Positions 27,112 to 36,480 of a stretch of DNA of 64,000 bases are shown here, one piece after another. How positions within the stretch are numbered: position 1 is the first letter of the stretch; the number at the start of each line of letters is the position of its first letter. Both the position numbers and the translations under genes were made by a program. The notes under the pieces are model-generated. The model had not been told where the DNA came from, did no database searches, and saw only the letters and a list, made by a program, of their open reading frames with translations. The stretch is from the NCBI GenBank assembly GCA_905181625.1, contig CAJIYJ010000005.1, positions 1 to 64,000 of the forward strand. Direction: 5' to 3'. The DNA is from an uncultured Flavobacteriaceae bacterium (lineage in GTDB: Bacteria; Bacteroidota; Bacteroidia; Flavobacteriales; Flavobacteriaceae).

Positions 27112-28410
27112 CTAATTTTGATTTGATTTTGTTTCTGAGGGAATTAACACATCTTTTTGTAAATTTTCCAGAACCCCGTTATATGTTTTTTTAATAAAAT
27201 TTCCGTTTCTAGTTAACCCTTTAAAAACTCCATTATCTACACTATCCCAAAGAGCATATTTTGCTTTTCCGTCAACAGTGAATAACCCAAAATTATTTTC
27301 TGAACCATTGGGATTTCCATCTTTCCACTGCTCATTAAATGCTTCAAAATAAAAACAAGAAATCTCTTCTTTATTAGTCCATTCACGCATTTTCTTGTAA
27401 TATATAGCTTGCTTAAATTCATCAGCTGCATGAGAACCGTTTTCTCCATAAAACCCACTTGACACTGTAGCCCAGCCTAATTCTCCAATATGGATTGGTT
27501 TGTTAATTCCAAGACTTTCAATATAATTTTTTACACTATTGTACTGTGAAACAGCATGAGAGTAAACATTTTCCATTGATTTTTCAATTAATTCTTTATT
27601 AGAAAGTTTATTTTTATTGCTTTCACTTAATTCCCAGAACTCTGAATTATAATGAGTGTCGTGAAATGCATATGTATGCATAGAAACATAATCTACTGCA
27701 TTAATAAGAGCAGTCAGATCTTTTGTGTGATAAGAAGAATCTCCCCCTCCCCAAGATGCAAAATTATCTGAGCTTGTTATCCATAAATTTTCAGGAAGTT
27801 TATTTTTATTTTTTAAATCTTGTAGATGATTTACCCATTTTAAAATAACTGAAGGCTGTACATAATAACTCGATGCCCAATGAACCATCGCTTCATTTCC
27901 TACAGCAATAATTTTTACAATATCTGGATATCTATTTGCTAAACTTATTGCTTTTTGAATTTCAATCGAGTTAGCAGACTCATCTGCTTTATCATGATTA
28001 GGGCTTGAAGTCCATGCATTTTCACAATCAATCCAAGCGCCTAGTTTAACATACATTTCAAAAGATGAATCTTCTATTTTTAACTCTCTAATTGCTTTTA
28101 AAATATTAGGAGCTTGTTCTAATTGTAAATTATAGGTTCTCAAAATTTTCACTCCCATGGCAGATAAAATTTTAAGATCCTCTTTCAACTCAGAAATTGT
28201 AGGCTGAATATCACGTGTTTTTTCGCGATAACCGCCATAAGAAATTGCTAAATAATTTGAATTCCCTAAGATTTCAGATGCTAGTTTATCTCCAGTACTT
28301 GACTCCTTTTTGTTTTCACATGAGAAAAATAAAATGCTAATTGATAATAGTAACATAACATTATATCCTAAGAGATCTTTCATTTTATTATTATTTAATC
28401 CAATTGTCAT
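27112..28410 (-). CDS. GH17-like beta-1,3-glucanase lipoprotein
   Basis: 432 residues. The hydrophobic LLLSISILFFSC gives a lipobox Cys near residue 30, followed by ENKKESS. The GH17 signature elements are visible: VGNEAM with acid/base Glu173 and IHIGELGWAT with nucleophile Glu310. FYFEAFNEQWKDGN and ENNFGLFTVDGKAKYALW follow near the C-terminus. GH17 enzymes cleave beta-1,3-glucan, and laminarin-specific GH17 enzymes are known from marine flavobacteria. The start ATG overlaps the stop of the phosphorylase gene in a TAATG, which favours this start and coupled translation. Confidence 0.88.
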   Translation of the reverse strand: MTIGLNNNKMKDLLGYNVMLLLSISILFFSCENKKESSTGDKLASEILGNSNYLAISYGGYREKTRDIQPTISELKEDLKILSAMGVKILRTYNLQLEQAPNILKAIRELKIEDSSFEMYVKLGAWIDCENAWTSSPNHDKADESANSIEIQKAISLANRYPDIVKIIAVGNEAMVHWASSYYVQPSVILKWVNHLQDLKNKNKLPENLWITSSDNFASWGGGDSSYHTKDLTALINAVDYVSMHTYAFHDTHYNSEFWELSESNKNKLSNKELIEKSMENVYSHAVSQYNSVKNYIESLGINKPIHIGELGWATVSSGFYGENGSHAADEFKQAIYYKKMREWTNKEEISCFYFEAFNEQWKDGNPNGSENNFGLFTVDGKAKYALWDSVDNGVFKGLTRNGNFIKKTYNGVLENLQKDVLIPSETKSNQN

Positions 28411-31400
28411 TAAAAATTATTTTTAATGACAAATACTACAATCTTATTCACTTCGTCAGTTCTTTTAAAAACTTTAGAACTTATTTTATCATTTAGCTTT
28501 TTGCCATTAAATTCAATAGATTTTCCATTATTTAAATAAACTGTGATTTTTGAAGCAGTTGACTTTTGATATATAATTGGGACTTGACAATATGTAAATC
28601 CTAATGAGTTCTTTTCTAGCTTAATTGAGCTACTTTTTTTATCAAGATTTATATAATTAAATATTTGAGTCTTATTTAAAAACTCTTCATTTTTTAAAAT
28701 TTCAGGATTAAAGCAAATTACTCCCTTGTCAATTTGAATGCCTAATTCCCCAAACCTACTTAATAAGTCTTCTTTTACTTGACCTGTCATCCCGGGTTGT
28801 TGTGCCCCCTTTCCTTCTGGAGTGTGCGAATAAGGATCTGTTGGAAAAGCCCCATATAATTCAGGAGATTTTTTAACTCCAATTCCTTCATTAATTTCAA
28901 AATAATGATCAATTAACTTATTAACTATTACTTTATCTTCATTTTGCTGAGAAGCTGATTTGATGACTTCAAATACTGCTAATAAAAGCTTTGAAACCAT
29001 ATGCCAATAAATAGATCCCAAACCTTCATATCCAAAAAACGTTCCTGATCTTCCTGTAAAAGATTTATGATCGAATACTTGCTCAAAAATTTGAAGAATT
29101 TTTGACATCTCATTTTTTAAAAGACTGTTATAATGCTCAGGAAGCATTTTTAAAGCTTTTATTAAACAATTTGCGTTATTGAAATTTCCATTAAAATGGT
29201 ATCCTCCCAATACATCTTTATTAATAATTTGAGAATTACCATCTTCAATTAACTTTTGTAATAAAGTTGACTTTAGAACATTCTCTTTTCCAATGTTATT
29301 TTTGTCGATAAAGCGACCTAAATCTTTATTAGGGTATAAGGTGTAGCTAGATTGATCTTTTCTAAACAATTTACTTTGCTTTAAACTATCCAGCACTTTT
29401 AAACTTTCGCTTGCGGATAGGTATCCTGAGCTTAATATTGCTACTTGACCTTCTAACATTTCTGGCAAACTTGAAATAATTATCTTACCATTTTCTTGTA
29501 GTGACATTAAATTGTAAGCGTGGTATAGGTTGTCCTTTCTTTTATTAGCCAAAATAGAATGATCTAAAAATGCTAAAGAAATTTTAATAAAACTTTTTAA
29601 TTTTTCTATTGATAAATTTTGCTTATCTGATGAGAACCCCTGACTATAAATATTGTTTCTGTAAATACTTCCTGCCTTTCCAAGAAGATCTAATATGACT
29701 TTGCGATCAATATCGGAAATATCTTTTGAGAGAAGGTGTTTATTATCTTGAAATGCCGTGTGAATTTCATTATAAAAATTAAACAATTCTAAAGAGATAC
29801 TGACCTTATCAATTTTGCTTTTATTAAGAGTCTTATCAAAAAAGTTTAAAAACCTTCTTAAATAATAAAGCGTTACCATTGAAACTCCATTTCCTACTAA
29901 CGCATTATTAGCATCATTCCACTCAGGCCGTTGCGTATTCATCCATATACCTCCCTCGGGAATAAAATTTGAAAGTTTTGATAAAACAGTAGCTAAAATC
30001 TTTTCAATAAAATTTATTTTATAAATATTATTGTTAGGATCCTTTAAAAGAGCTCCATCTACTCCATTTTTTTTTCTGTCATCTTGAATTTTCTTTTCGT
30101 TTTCGTGATCAAAATCAATAGTATTTTTAGAATCTACTAAAATCTGCTCATAACTTTTTATTTTATACGGGACATTAGCATAAACAAATACATTTTTCGA
30201 AAAGTAATTTAATAGTCTACTAGGGTAATAATCTTCAATAAATTCTAAAAACTTAAGAAGATAAATAATTTGATGATCTCCCCAATAACCAATATAAGCC
30301 CAAGGATTGTCAGGCTCTACTGTTTCCCAGTCAAAGCCATCTTTAGTAACTCTATAAGGATTGTATCCCTCAAATGTAGTAGCATTCAAAAATTTATGAA
30401 TCATCCCATCAATAAATTCTGGATAAGAATGCGCTAATGATTCCCAATTTTGAAATATATCCCTCCAATTTCCTTGATAATCTAGAATTTTAGATCCATC
30501 TTCTTCACTCTTTGTGTTTATTGAAAATTTATTCCATGGACGACTTGGATCCCCGTGTCTTCTACTAAATTTTAAAGGCAAATATTCAAAGCATAAACGT
30601 TCAAAATCAGTATCATCATTCTTTTCATAAATAAGTTTTAAATCACCTAAAGAAAATAAAATTGGAAGAGAGTTTAATGTTTCTATGTTGTTCTCGTATA
30701 CTTCTTTATTAGCATTTGATATATATGGAATGAAATCAGATTTTTCAATTTGATAGCTATTATCAAATATTCCTCCTCGCATTAAATTAAACATCGAGTT
30801 AGAAAAATGACGAATATTTCTGAGTTTATCTGCTGTAATTTGAATTCCATCACAGGATCCAACTATCTCTATTAAATGTTTTGATCCGGCTTTAATATCA
30901 TTTTCGATATGAGTAGATATACTTGAATTGTTTTTTATAAGTTTTTTTATATAAATTATGTCAGAAACTGTTTGATTTACATTGGCTACTATCATCCAAT
31001 TTTTAGACTTATTGCTTGAAAGGGTTAAGCTTGTATTAAGAAAATAAGCTCCCTTTTCAGCTCTTATATTATTTTCTTGAATTACTTTATCCCCTCTTCT
31101 AAAATTTTCAATTTGTAAAGAAGAAAGTAAATACTTAGGATTTGTTAAGCCATAAGACCATACAGTATTAGCTTTTAAAGCTTCACTAGGCTCAGCCTTA
31201 TCAACTATAATAGCGCTTAAAGAATAAACGCCTAATCCTGTATCGGTTTCAAGTTCACACTTCTTATAAGCATCAACTAGATTACTAGATCTATTTTGCA
31301 GCTCTTCATTAACCCCGCTTGGAACAATATTTTGTATCCCATCTAATAAATCTAACTCAACATCTGATGATCCATTATTTGTTATATTCGATTTTCTAAC

Positions 31401-31877
31401 AAAGCCATGCTTATCACTTGAATTCCATTGATAAGAAAATTTCAATTCTAAATCGTGATTAATTTCTTCAAAAATTATTTTATTCCCTATTGAATTCTTG
31501 TAGAGGTTTCGTGTTATTTTATAGACACTACTAAGTTTTCTAGAAAAAGGCTCCCAAAGAAATTTTTTGCCACTTTTTGAAACAAGCAATAAGGTTTTGC
31601 TACCTGTAACCTCTTCAGATTCCGTAATCTTATCGTCAGTATAATAAGGAAATAAAGCTGAATCACTATTCTTTCTTCCGGCCGACAGACTTCCAGTACT
31701 TGAGATGAACATCCAATGGTTAGAATCACTTACAATACTCATAAAAAAAGGACGCATCGAGTCGACGTTAGAAATTTTATAAAACTCTTCGCTTTGTATT
31801 GTTACCAACTCTCCTTTAACTTCTTGTTTAGATAGATGAGCTTCTGTATTTCCTAAATATATTTTACTATTAGACAT
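28410..31877 (-). CDS. GH149-type beta-1,3-oligoglucan phosphorylase (probable)
   Basis: A protein of 1155 residues with no signal peptide or membrane segment, so cytoplasmic, unlike the other enzymes of the locus. The architecture fits GH94/GH149-type phosphorylases: an N-terminal beta-sandwich (about 1-330; HWMFISSTGSLSAGRKNSDS, FLWEPFSRKLSSVYKI), then an alpha/alpha-barrel-like region (DWETVEPDNPWAYIGYWGDH near residue 520, GGIWMNTQRPEWNDANNALVGNG near 640, TGRSGTFFGYEGLGSIYWHM near 950). The length matches GH149. These enzymes use phosphate to release glucose-1-phosphate from beta-1,3-gluco-oligosaccharides. The family call rests on size, absence of a signal and context, so a search should confirm it. 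Confidence 0.8.
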   Translation of the reverse strand: MSNSKIYLGNTEAHLSKQEVKGELVTIQSEEFYKISNVDSMRPFFMSIVSDSNHWMFISSTGSLSAGRKNSDSALFPYYTDDKITESEEVTGSKTLLLVSKSGKKFLWEPFSRKLSSVYKITRNLYKNSIGNKIIFEEINHDLELKFSYQWNSSDKHGFVRKSNITNNGSSDVELDLLDGIQNIVPSGVNEELQNRSSNLVDAYKKCELETDTGLGVYSLSAIIVDKAEPSEALKANTVWSYGLTNPKYLLSSLQIENFRRGDKVIQENNIRAEKGAYFLNTSLTLSSNKSKNWMIVANVNQTVSDIIYIKKLIKNNSSISTHIENDIKAGSKHLIEIVGSCDGIQITADKLRNIRHFSNSMFNLMRGGIFDNSYQIEKSDFIPYISNANKEVYENNIETLNSLPILFSLGDLKLIYEKNDDTDFERLCFEYLPLKFSRRHGDPSRPWNKFSINTKSEEDGSKILDYQGNWRDIFQNWESLAHSYPEFIDGMIHKFLNATTFEGYNPYRVTKDGFDWETVEPDNPWAYIGYWGDHQIIYLLKFLEFIEDYYPSRLLNYFSKNVFVYANVPYKIKSYEQILVDSKNTIDFDHENEKKIQDDRKKNGVDGALLKDPNNNIYKINFIEKILATVLSKLSNFIPEGGIWMNTQRPEWNDANNALVGNGVSMVTLYYLRRFLNFFDKTLNKSKIDKVSISLELFNFYNEIHTAFQDNKHLLSKDISDIDRKVILDLLGKAGSIYRNNIYSQGFSSDKQNLSIEKLKSFIKISLAFLDHSILANKRKDNLYHAYNLMSLQENGKIIISSLPEMLEGQVAILSSGYLSASESLKVLDSLKQSKLFRKDQSSYTLYPNKDLGRFIDKNNIGKENVLKSTLLQKLIEDGNSQIINKDVLGGYHFNGNFNNANCLIKALKMLPEHYNSLLKNEMSKILQIFEQVFDHKSFTGRSGTFFGYEGLGSIYWHMVSKLLLAVFEVIKSASQQNEDKVIVNKLIDHYFEINEGIGVKKSPELYGAFPTDPYSHTPEGKGAQQPGMTGQVKEDLLSRFGELGIQIDKGVICFNPEILKNEEFLNKTQIFNYINLDKKSSSIKLEKNSLGFTYCQVPIIYQKSTASKITVYLNNGKSIEFNGKKLNDKISSKVFKRTDEVNKIVVFVIKNNF

Positions 31878-31905
31878 TCTAAAATTTTATAAATAACCAA
31901 TTCTT

Positions 31906-33510
31906 CTATTGATAAATCCTTACATATTCGATCTCCATAATATCACTGTCAAAATCAGATGCAATTTCGCCTCCCATAGTTCCTCCCATGGCAACGTTTA
32001 AAATGATAAACTGATTCCAATTAAAAGGAAGAGCACAAGAATTTCCTACTATATGATGTGGCTTGTCATCAACATAAAATGTTAGCGCCTGTTTGGTCCA
32101 AACAAGTGAATAAACATGAAATACTTCCGTAATATCAGAGTAATCATTGCTAATATGAGAATCCCCTCCTCCATAATTATCAGGATGATGTACTGTAGAT
32201 TGAACTTTAAAATTATTTGATTGAGCTGCTTCTAAAATATCTATTTCACCACAAGCAGGCCAAGTGACAGTTTTAAAATTAGAACCTAGTAACCATAAAG
32301 CTGGCCAAGCACCTTTTTTTCCTGGAATTTTCGCTTTTATATCTACTCTTCCATAAGTAAAGTCTTTTTTAGTATTAGATATTATTCTAGCCGAAGTATA
32401 ATTGTTTCCATTATAAGATTCCTTTTTAGCTATAATTTTTAATTTACCATCTTCAACTTTAGAATTATCTAATCTACTTGTGTAAGATTGAACCTCGTTA
32501 TTATACCAACTATCACCAACTTCATGAACCCATTTGTCTGAATCAATAGCACCCGTATAGTCAAATTCATCAGACCAAACTAAACTAGAAAACTGATCCT
32601 TAGGGCTAATACTTGAAACAGTATTAGTAGTAAGCCATACATACCAAGCTATATCCTGGTCATCAACTGTCCTTAAATAGATGTTTTCTGAATCATAGCA
32701 TTCAATAGTATAACTATGTTCTCCTACATAAAAGCCTACAAAGCCTTTATCCCCAAATTCAACTTTATTAAGATTATCTTCTTTTTTTGCAGAAAATGTT
32801 GTTTGATAATTGCTTAGTGGATAATTCTCTATATCACCATCACCATTTGGAGATTGAGAAGTAGAGCCAAAATCATCATTTAGATGATGGCCCTTTCCAA
32901 ATATAGTTTCGTTTGTTTTATGAGAATAAGTTCCGTTTATATTAAAAGTATATTCATCATCATAAAACCCTTTATTTAATTTAGAAAAAGCATAAGCTTC
33001 CCAATACGTCGAGTATCGTTTATCTTGAGTTCCATTAGAAAAATGAGCGTCTTGGGCAGAGTTAATTTTCCAGGTTTTAGAAGAACTACCTGCCAATAGC
33101 TCTAAAAGAGTTTGCTCAGATTCAGGCTTAACATAGACAGTAATTGTTTTATCTATACTAACATAATTGTTAGTTGAAGAATAGGCTAATACCTTAATAT
33201 TATATGTTTTAGTGCCAACTTCTGTATAGGTGAATTCAGCAGATCCAGTACTGGTTTTTGATCTCCCAGTTCCAAATCTAAAACTATAAGAAACAGCATT
33301 AGTTGCTAACGCTGTAAACTTTACAGTCCCCGAACCATCTCCATTTGGATTATTAGAATCTGAACCAACTATATCAAATGACAAGCTTAAGTTTGAAGGA
33401 ATGATTTCTTGTGAATCAACTGGGCCTGATCCCTTATCATCATCTGATCCTGAACTAGAACATGAAATGAAAATATTTAAAATAAAAAATAGTTTTAAAA
33501 ATTTTGTCAA
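31906..33510 (-). CDS. GH16 laminarinase, surface lipoprotein with PKD-like module
   Basis: An endo-beta-1,3-glucanase of 534 residues. The lipobox Cys is near residue 17, followed by SSSGSDDDKG, an acidic stretch like the Bacteroidota surface-export signal. Residues about 38-130 form a PKD-like domain (NPNGDGSGTVKF), and about 135-295 a second beta domain also found in the neighbouring lipoprotein. The GH16 catalytic domain fills about 305-534: SLVWSDEFDY, then GEIDILEAAQ with nucleophile Glu422, Asp424 and acid/base Glu427, and VWTKQALTFYVDD. It would cut laminarin at the cell surface to feed SusC/D. A terminator precedes the gene. Confidence 0.93.
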   Translation of the reverse strand: MTKFLKLFFILNIFISCSSSGSDDDKGSGPVDSQEIIPSNLSLSFDIVGSDSNNPNGDGSGTVKFTALATNAVSYSFRFGTGRSKTSTGSAEFTYTEVGTKTYNIKVLAYSSTNNYVSIDKTITVYVKPESEQTLLELLAGSSSKTWKINSAQDAHFSNGTQDKRYSTYWEAYAFSKLNKGFYDDEYTFNINGTYSHKTNETIFGKGHHLNDDFGSTSQSPNGDGDIENYPLSNYQTTFSAKKEDNLNKVEFGDKGFVGFYVGEHSYTIECYDSENIYLRTVDDQDIAWYVWLTTNTVSSISPKDQFSSLVWSDEFDYTGAIDSDKWVHEVGDSWYNNEVQSYTSRLDNSKVEDGKLKIIAKKESYNGNNYTSARIISNTKKDFTYGRVDIKAKIPGKKGAWPALWLLGSNFKTVTWPACGEIDILEAAQSNNFKVQSTVHHPDNYGGGDSHISNDYSDITEVFHVYSLVWTKQALTFYVDDKPHHIVGNSCALPFNWNQFIILNVAMGGTMGGEIASDFDSDIMEIEYVRIYQ

Positions 33511-33610
33511 TTTGAGAGGTTCTAAGTTGATTGTTTAGTTCAATAAAAGATTTGAGTATTGGTTTAAAATAATATTGCCATTGAAGAAAATACTGTCTAA
33601 CGTAATTTTA

Positions 33611-33646
33611 AAAAAAACTGAAAGGACATACGCCACTTTCAGTTTT
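33611..33646 (-). terminator. Internal PUL terminator between binding protein and GH16 genes
   Basis: On the minus strand AAAACTGAAAG (33636-33646) pairs perfectly with CTTTCAGTTTT (33614-33624) around an 11-nt loop, followed by further T residues. It lies in the 158-bp gap before the GH16 gene. It would lower transcription of the enzyme genes relative to susC/D and the binding proteins. Confidence 0.8.
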
Positions 33647-33668
33647 CTTTAAAAAGAATTAAACAAAA

Positions 33669-34547
33669 TTATTCAACTGCTATTAATTTATAATACCATT
33701 TTCTACCTAAATCATCAGTAGTTGTAAGGTGCATTGTGTTTGAAGTTGGAAAAACAATAGTATAATCGTGAGTTCCAGTATACAAAGCAACGTGACCAAT
33801 TCCAGAAAATGAAATAGTTTCTACTCCACCAGGTGCTGTTACATTCCAAGTTCCTGAATAATCTGCAAGAGGAAAGTTTTTATGTGTATCATCTACAGGC
33901 TCATCAGTACCACCAACATCAGCTGCATATTCAAATTTTACTGCACATCCTCCATTAGTTGTATGAGTATAACCTCTTCCAGTTAAACTAAAAGTCCACG
34001 TATCATCATCAGATCCATAGTCAGTTCTACTGTTTGGACCTGCTGAATACCAAATTGGCTCAGTTGAATCTGCAGGACCAACTCCCACATGTCCTCCTTC
34101 TGAAGTATTTAATTTCCAAATTCTAGATGAATTACTTGTCAGATTAGTCACAAATTCTGGTTGAGGAGAATAGTTTGCAAAAACCTTAACAGAAACAGAC
34201 TTCATTGAAGTAGTTCCTCCAGTTCCAACAGCAACCGCTGTGACAACATAAGTATGTGTGCCTGTAACGCTAAAATTAATTGTATGTTTTCCATATGGAG
34301 CTAATGTTTCCACACCATCAAAAATCAATTTATATGTCAAGGCATTATTAGCGCTCACATTAAAGTGTACTGTTCCGCTTCCGTCTCCATTAGGATAAGC
34401 CTCGTCTACTCCAATTATTTCAGCAGTAATTTGAACATTTGAAGGAGCTATTATAGCCCCAAGCTCGTAGTTTTCTTCCTCACAACTTACTAAAGTGAAA
34501 GTAGCTAAAATGAAAACTGATTTAAATAAAAATTTTAATTTTTTCAT
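33669..34547 (-). CDS. Surface glycan-binding lipoprotein sharing the GH16 N-terminal module
   Basis: 292 residues. The signal ends in VSC (about residue 22) followed by EEENYE, an acidic surface-export-like stretch. A PKD-like domain (about 33-125; YPNGDGSGTVHF, GTHTYVVTAVAV) is followed by a second beta domain (about 130-292; SSRIWKLNTSEGGH, GHVALYTGTHDYTI, LTTTDDLGRKWYYKL). Both domains align block by block with residues 38-295 of the GH16 protein next door, so this looks like that enzyme without its catalytic domain. A role in holding laminarin at the surface (SusE/SGBP position) is inferred from context. Confidence 0.8.
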   Translation of the reverse strand: MKKLKFLFKSVFILATFTLVSCEEENYELGAIIAPSNVQITAEIIGVDEAYPNGDGSGTVHFNVSANNALTYKLIFDGVETLAPYGKHTINFSVTGTHTYVVTAVAVGTGGTTSMKSVSVKVFANYSPQPEFVTNLTSNSSRIWKLNTSEGGHVGVGPADSTEPIWYSAGPNSRTDYGSDDDTWTFSLTGRGYTHTTNGGCAVKFEYAADVGGTDEPVDDTHKNFPLADYSGTWNVTAPGGVETISFSGIGHVALYTGTHDYTIVFPTSNTMHLTTTDDLGRKWYYKLIAVE

Positions 34548-34560
34548 AATTTTTTAATTT

Positions 34561-36480
34561 TAATCTTTTTTATTTTTTAACAAAATATAAATTATCGATA
34601 TAAACAGTACCGTTACCATCCCATACTAATTGCATGAATTTTGAAGCATCATTAGTGTATTCAGATAGTGGGATATCAACACTTACCCAACCACCTTTAG
34701 AAATAGAACTAACCGAAACAAGTGCTTCTTTTTTTCCTTCATCATTATCTGCATAAGCAGTGTTGACTAGCTTTAAACCAAGCTTTGATGAATTTGGCGT
34801 CCAATAATCAAAATGAACGTGGGTTTTAGTAGAAATATCTGTTCCAGGATCGTAATTAGTAACTAAACCTGAATAATTTAAATTAGAATACTTTAAAATA
34901 TTATTCCCGTCAATAGTTACCGTTTCTAGTGTTGTTGATTGACCCCAATCAGGATTCCACTCAGACACATTTTCATCAGTATAACTATCGCTAAAAATTG
35001 AAGTAACGTCAGAAGCAGCAGCTGATGGTGCTGTAGGAGCTACAGTTGGTTTATCTTCATAAAAATATAAATTGTCTATATAAACCGTACCGTTACCATC
35101 CCATACTAATTGCATGAATTTTGAAGCATCATTAGTGTATTCAGATAGTGGGATATCAACACTTACCCAACCACCTTTAGAAATAGAACTAACCGAAACA
35201 AGTGCTTCTTTTTTTCCTTCATCATTATCTGCATAAGCAGTGTTGACTAGCTTTAAACCAAGCTTTGATGAATTTGGCGTCCAATAATCAAAATGAACGT
35301 GGGTTTTAGTAGAAATATCTGTTCCAGGATCGTAATTAGTAACTAAACCTGAATAATTTAAATTAGAATACTTTAAAATATTATTCCCGTCAATAGTTAC
35401 CGTTTCTAGTGTTGTTGATTGACCCCAATCAGGATTCCACTCAGACACATTTTCATCAGTATAACTATCGCTAAAAATTGAAGTAACGTCAGAAGCAGCA
35501 ACAGATGGTGCTGTAGGAGCTACAGTTGGTTTGTTTTCATAGAAATATAAATTATCGATATAAACCGTACCATCACCATCCCATACTAATTGCATGAATT
35601 TTGAAGCATCATTAGTATAATCAGAAAGTGAAATATCTACACTCACCCAACCACCCTTAACTATTGCAGGTGCTAAAACAAGCGCTTCTTTTTTTCCTTC
35701 ATCATTATCTGCATAAGCGGTGTTGACTAGCTTTAAACCAAGTTTTGTAGCATCCTTAGTCCAATAATCAAAATGAACATAGTTCATAGAACTGATATCT
35801 GTACCAGGATCGTAATTAGTAACTAAACCTGAATAATTTAAATTAGAATACTTTAAAATATTATTCCCGTCAATAGTTACCGTTTCTAGTGTTGTTGATT
35901 GACCCCAGTCAGGATTCCACTCAGACACGTTTACATCAGTATAACTATCGCTATAAATAGAAATAACGTCATCTGAAGCAACCGAAGGTGCTGCAGCAGC
36001 AGCAGTAGGAGCATCTGATGGTAAGTTATAGAAATATAGATTATCTATCCAAATTTTTGAGGCACTACCATCCCAAACTAACTGCATGAACTTAGCAGTG
36101 TCATTTGTGTAGTCAGAAAGTGGAATATCTACACTTACCCACTCCCCTTTTGTAATAGCATCAACAGAAACAAGCGCTTCTTTTTTAGGATCTCCATCAC
36201 CATAAGCTGTATTAACTAATTTTAAGCCTAGCTTGGTTGCGTCTACTGTCCAATAATCAAAATGAACATAAGTTTTACCTGTAAGAGCTGTGCCAGGATC
36301 GTAGTTAGTTACCAAACCTGAATAATTTAAGTTTTGATATAAAAGAGTTTCATTACCCTCAATTTTGACAGTTTCTAATGTTGTTGATTGACCCCAATTA
36401 GGATTCCACTCAGACACATTTACATTAGTATACTGGTTACTAAAAATTGAAACTACATTGTCTGGATGAGCAAGTGGTTT
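34561..36480. repeat. Four in-frame tandem DNA repeats, two identical over 414 bp
   Basis: Repeats start about every 480 bp (160 codons; 492 bp between the two left-most protein copies because of an Ala-rich linker). Bases 34607-35020 and 35087-35500 are identical throughout. The copy at 35521-36000 is partly diverged, and that at 36001-36480 more so. The pattern fits stepwise duplication from the 3' end of the gene or recent gene conversion. Confidence 0.9.

Noticed and set aside
34561-36480. Regular repeats that might suggest a CRISPR array
   Set aside because: The repeats are 480 bp, in frame and protein-coding; no short repeat/spacer pattern or cas gene was seen anywhere in the window.
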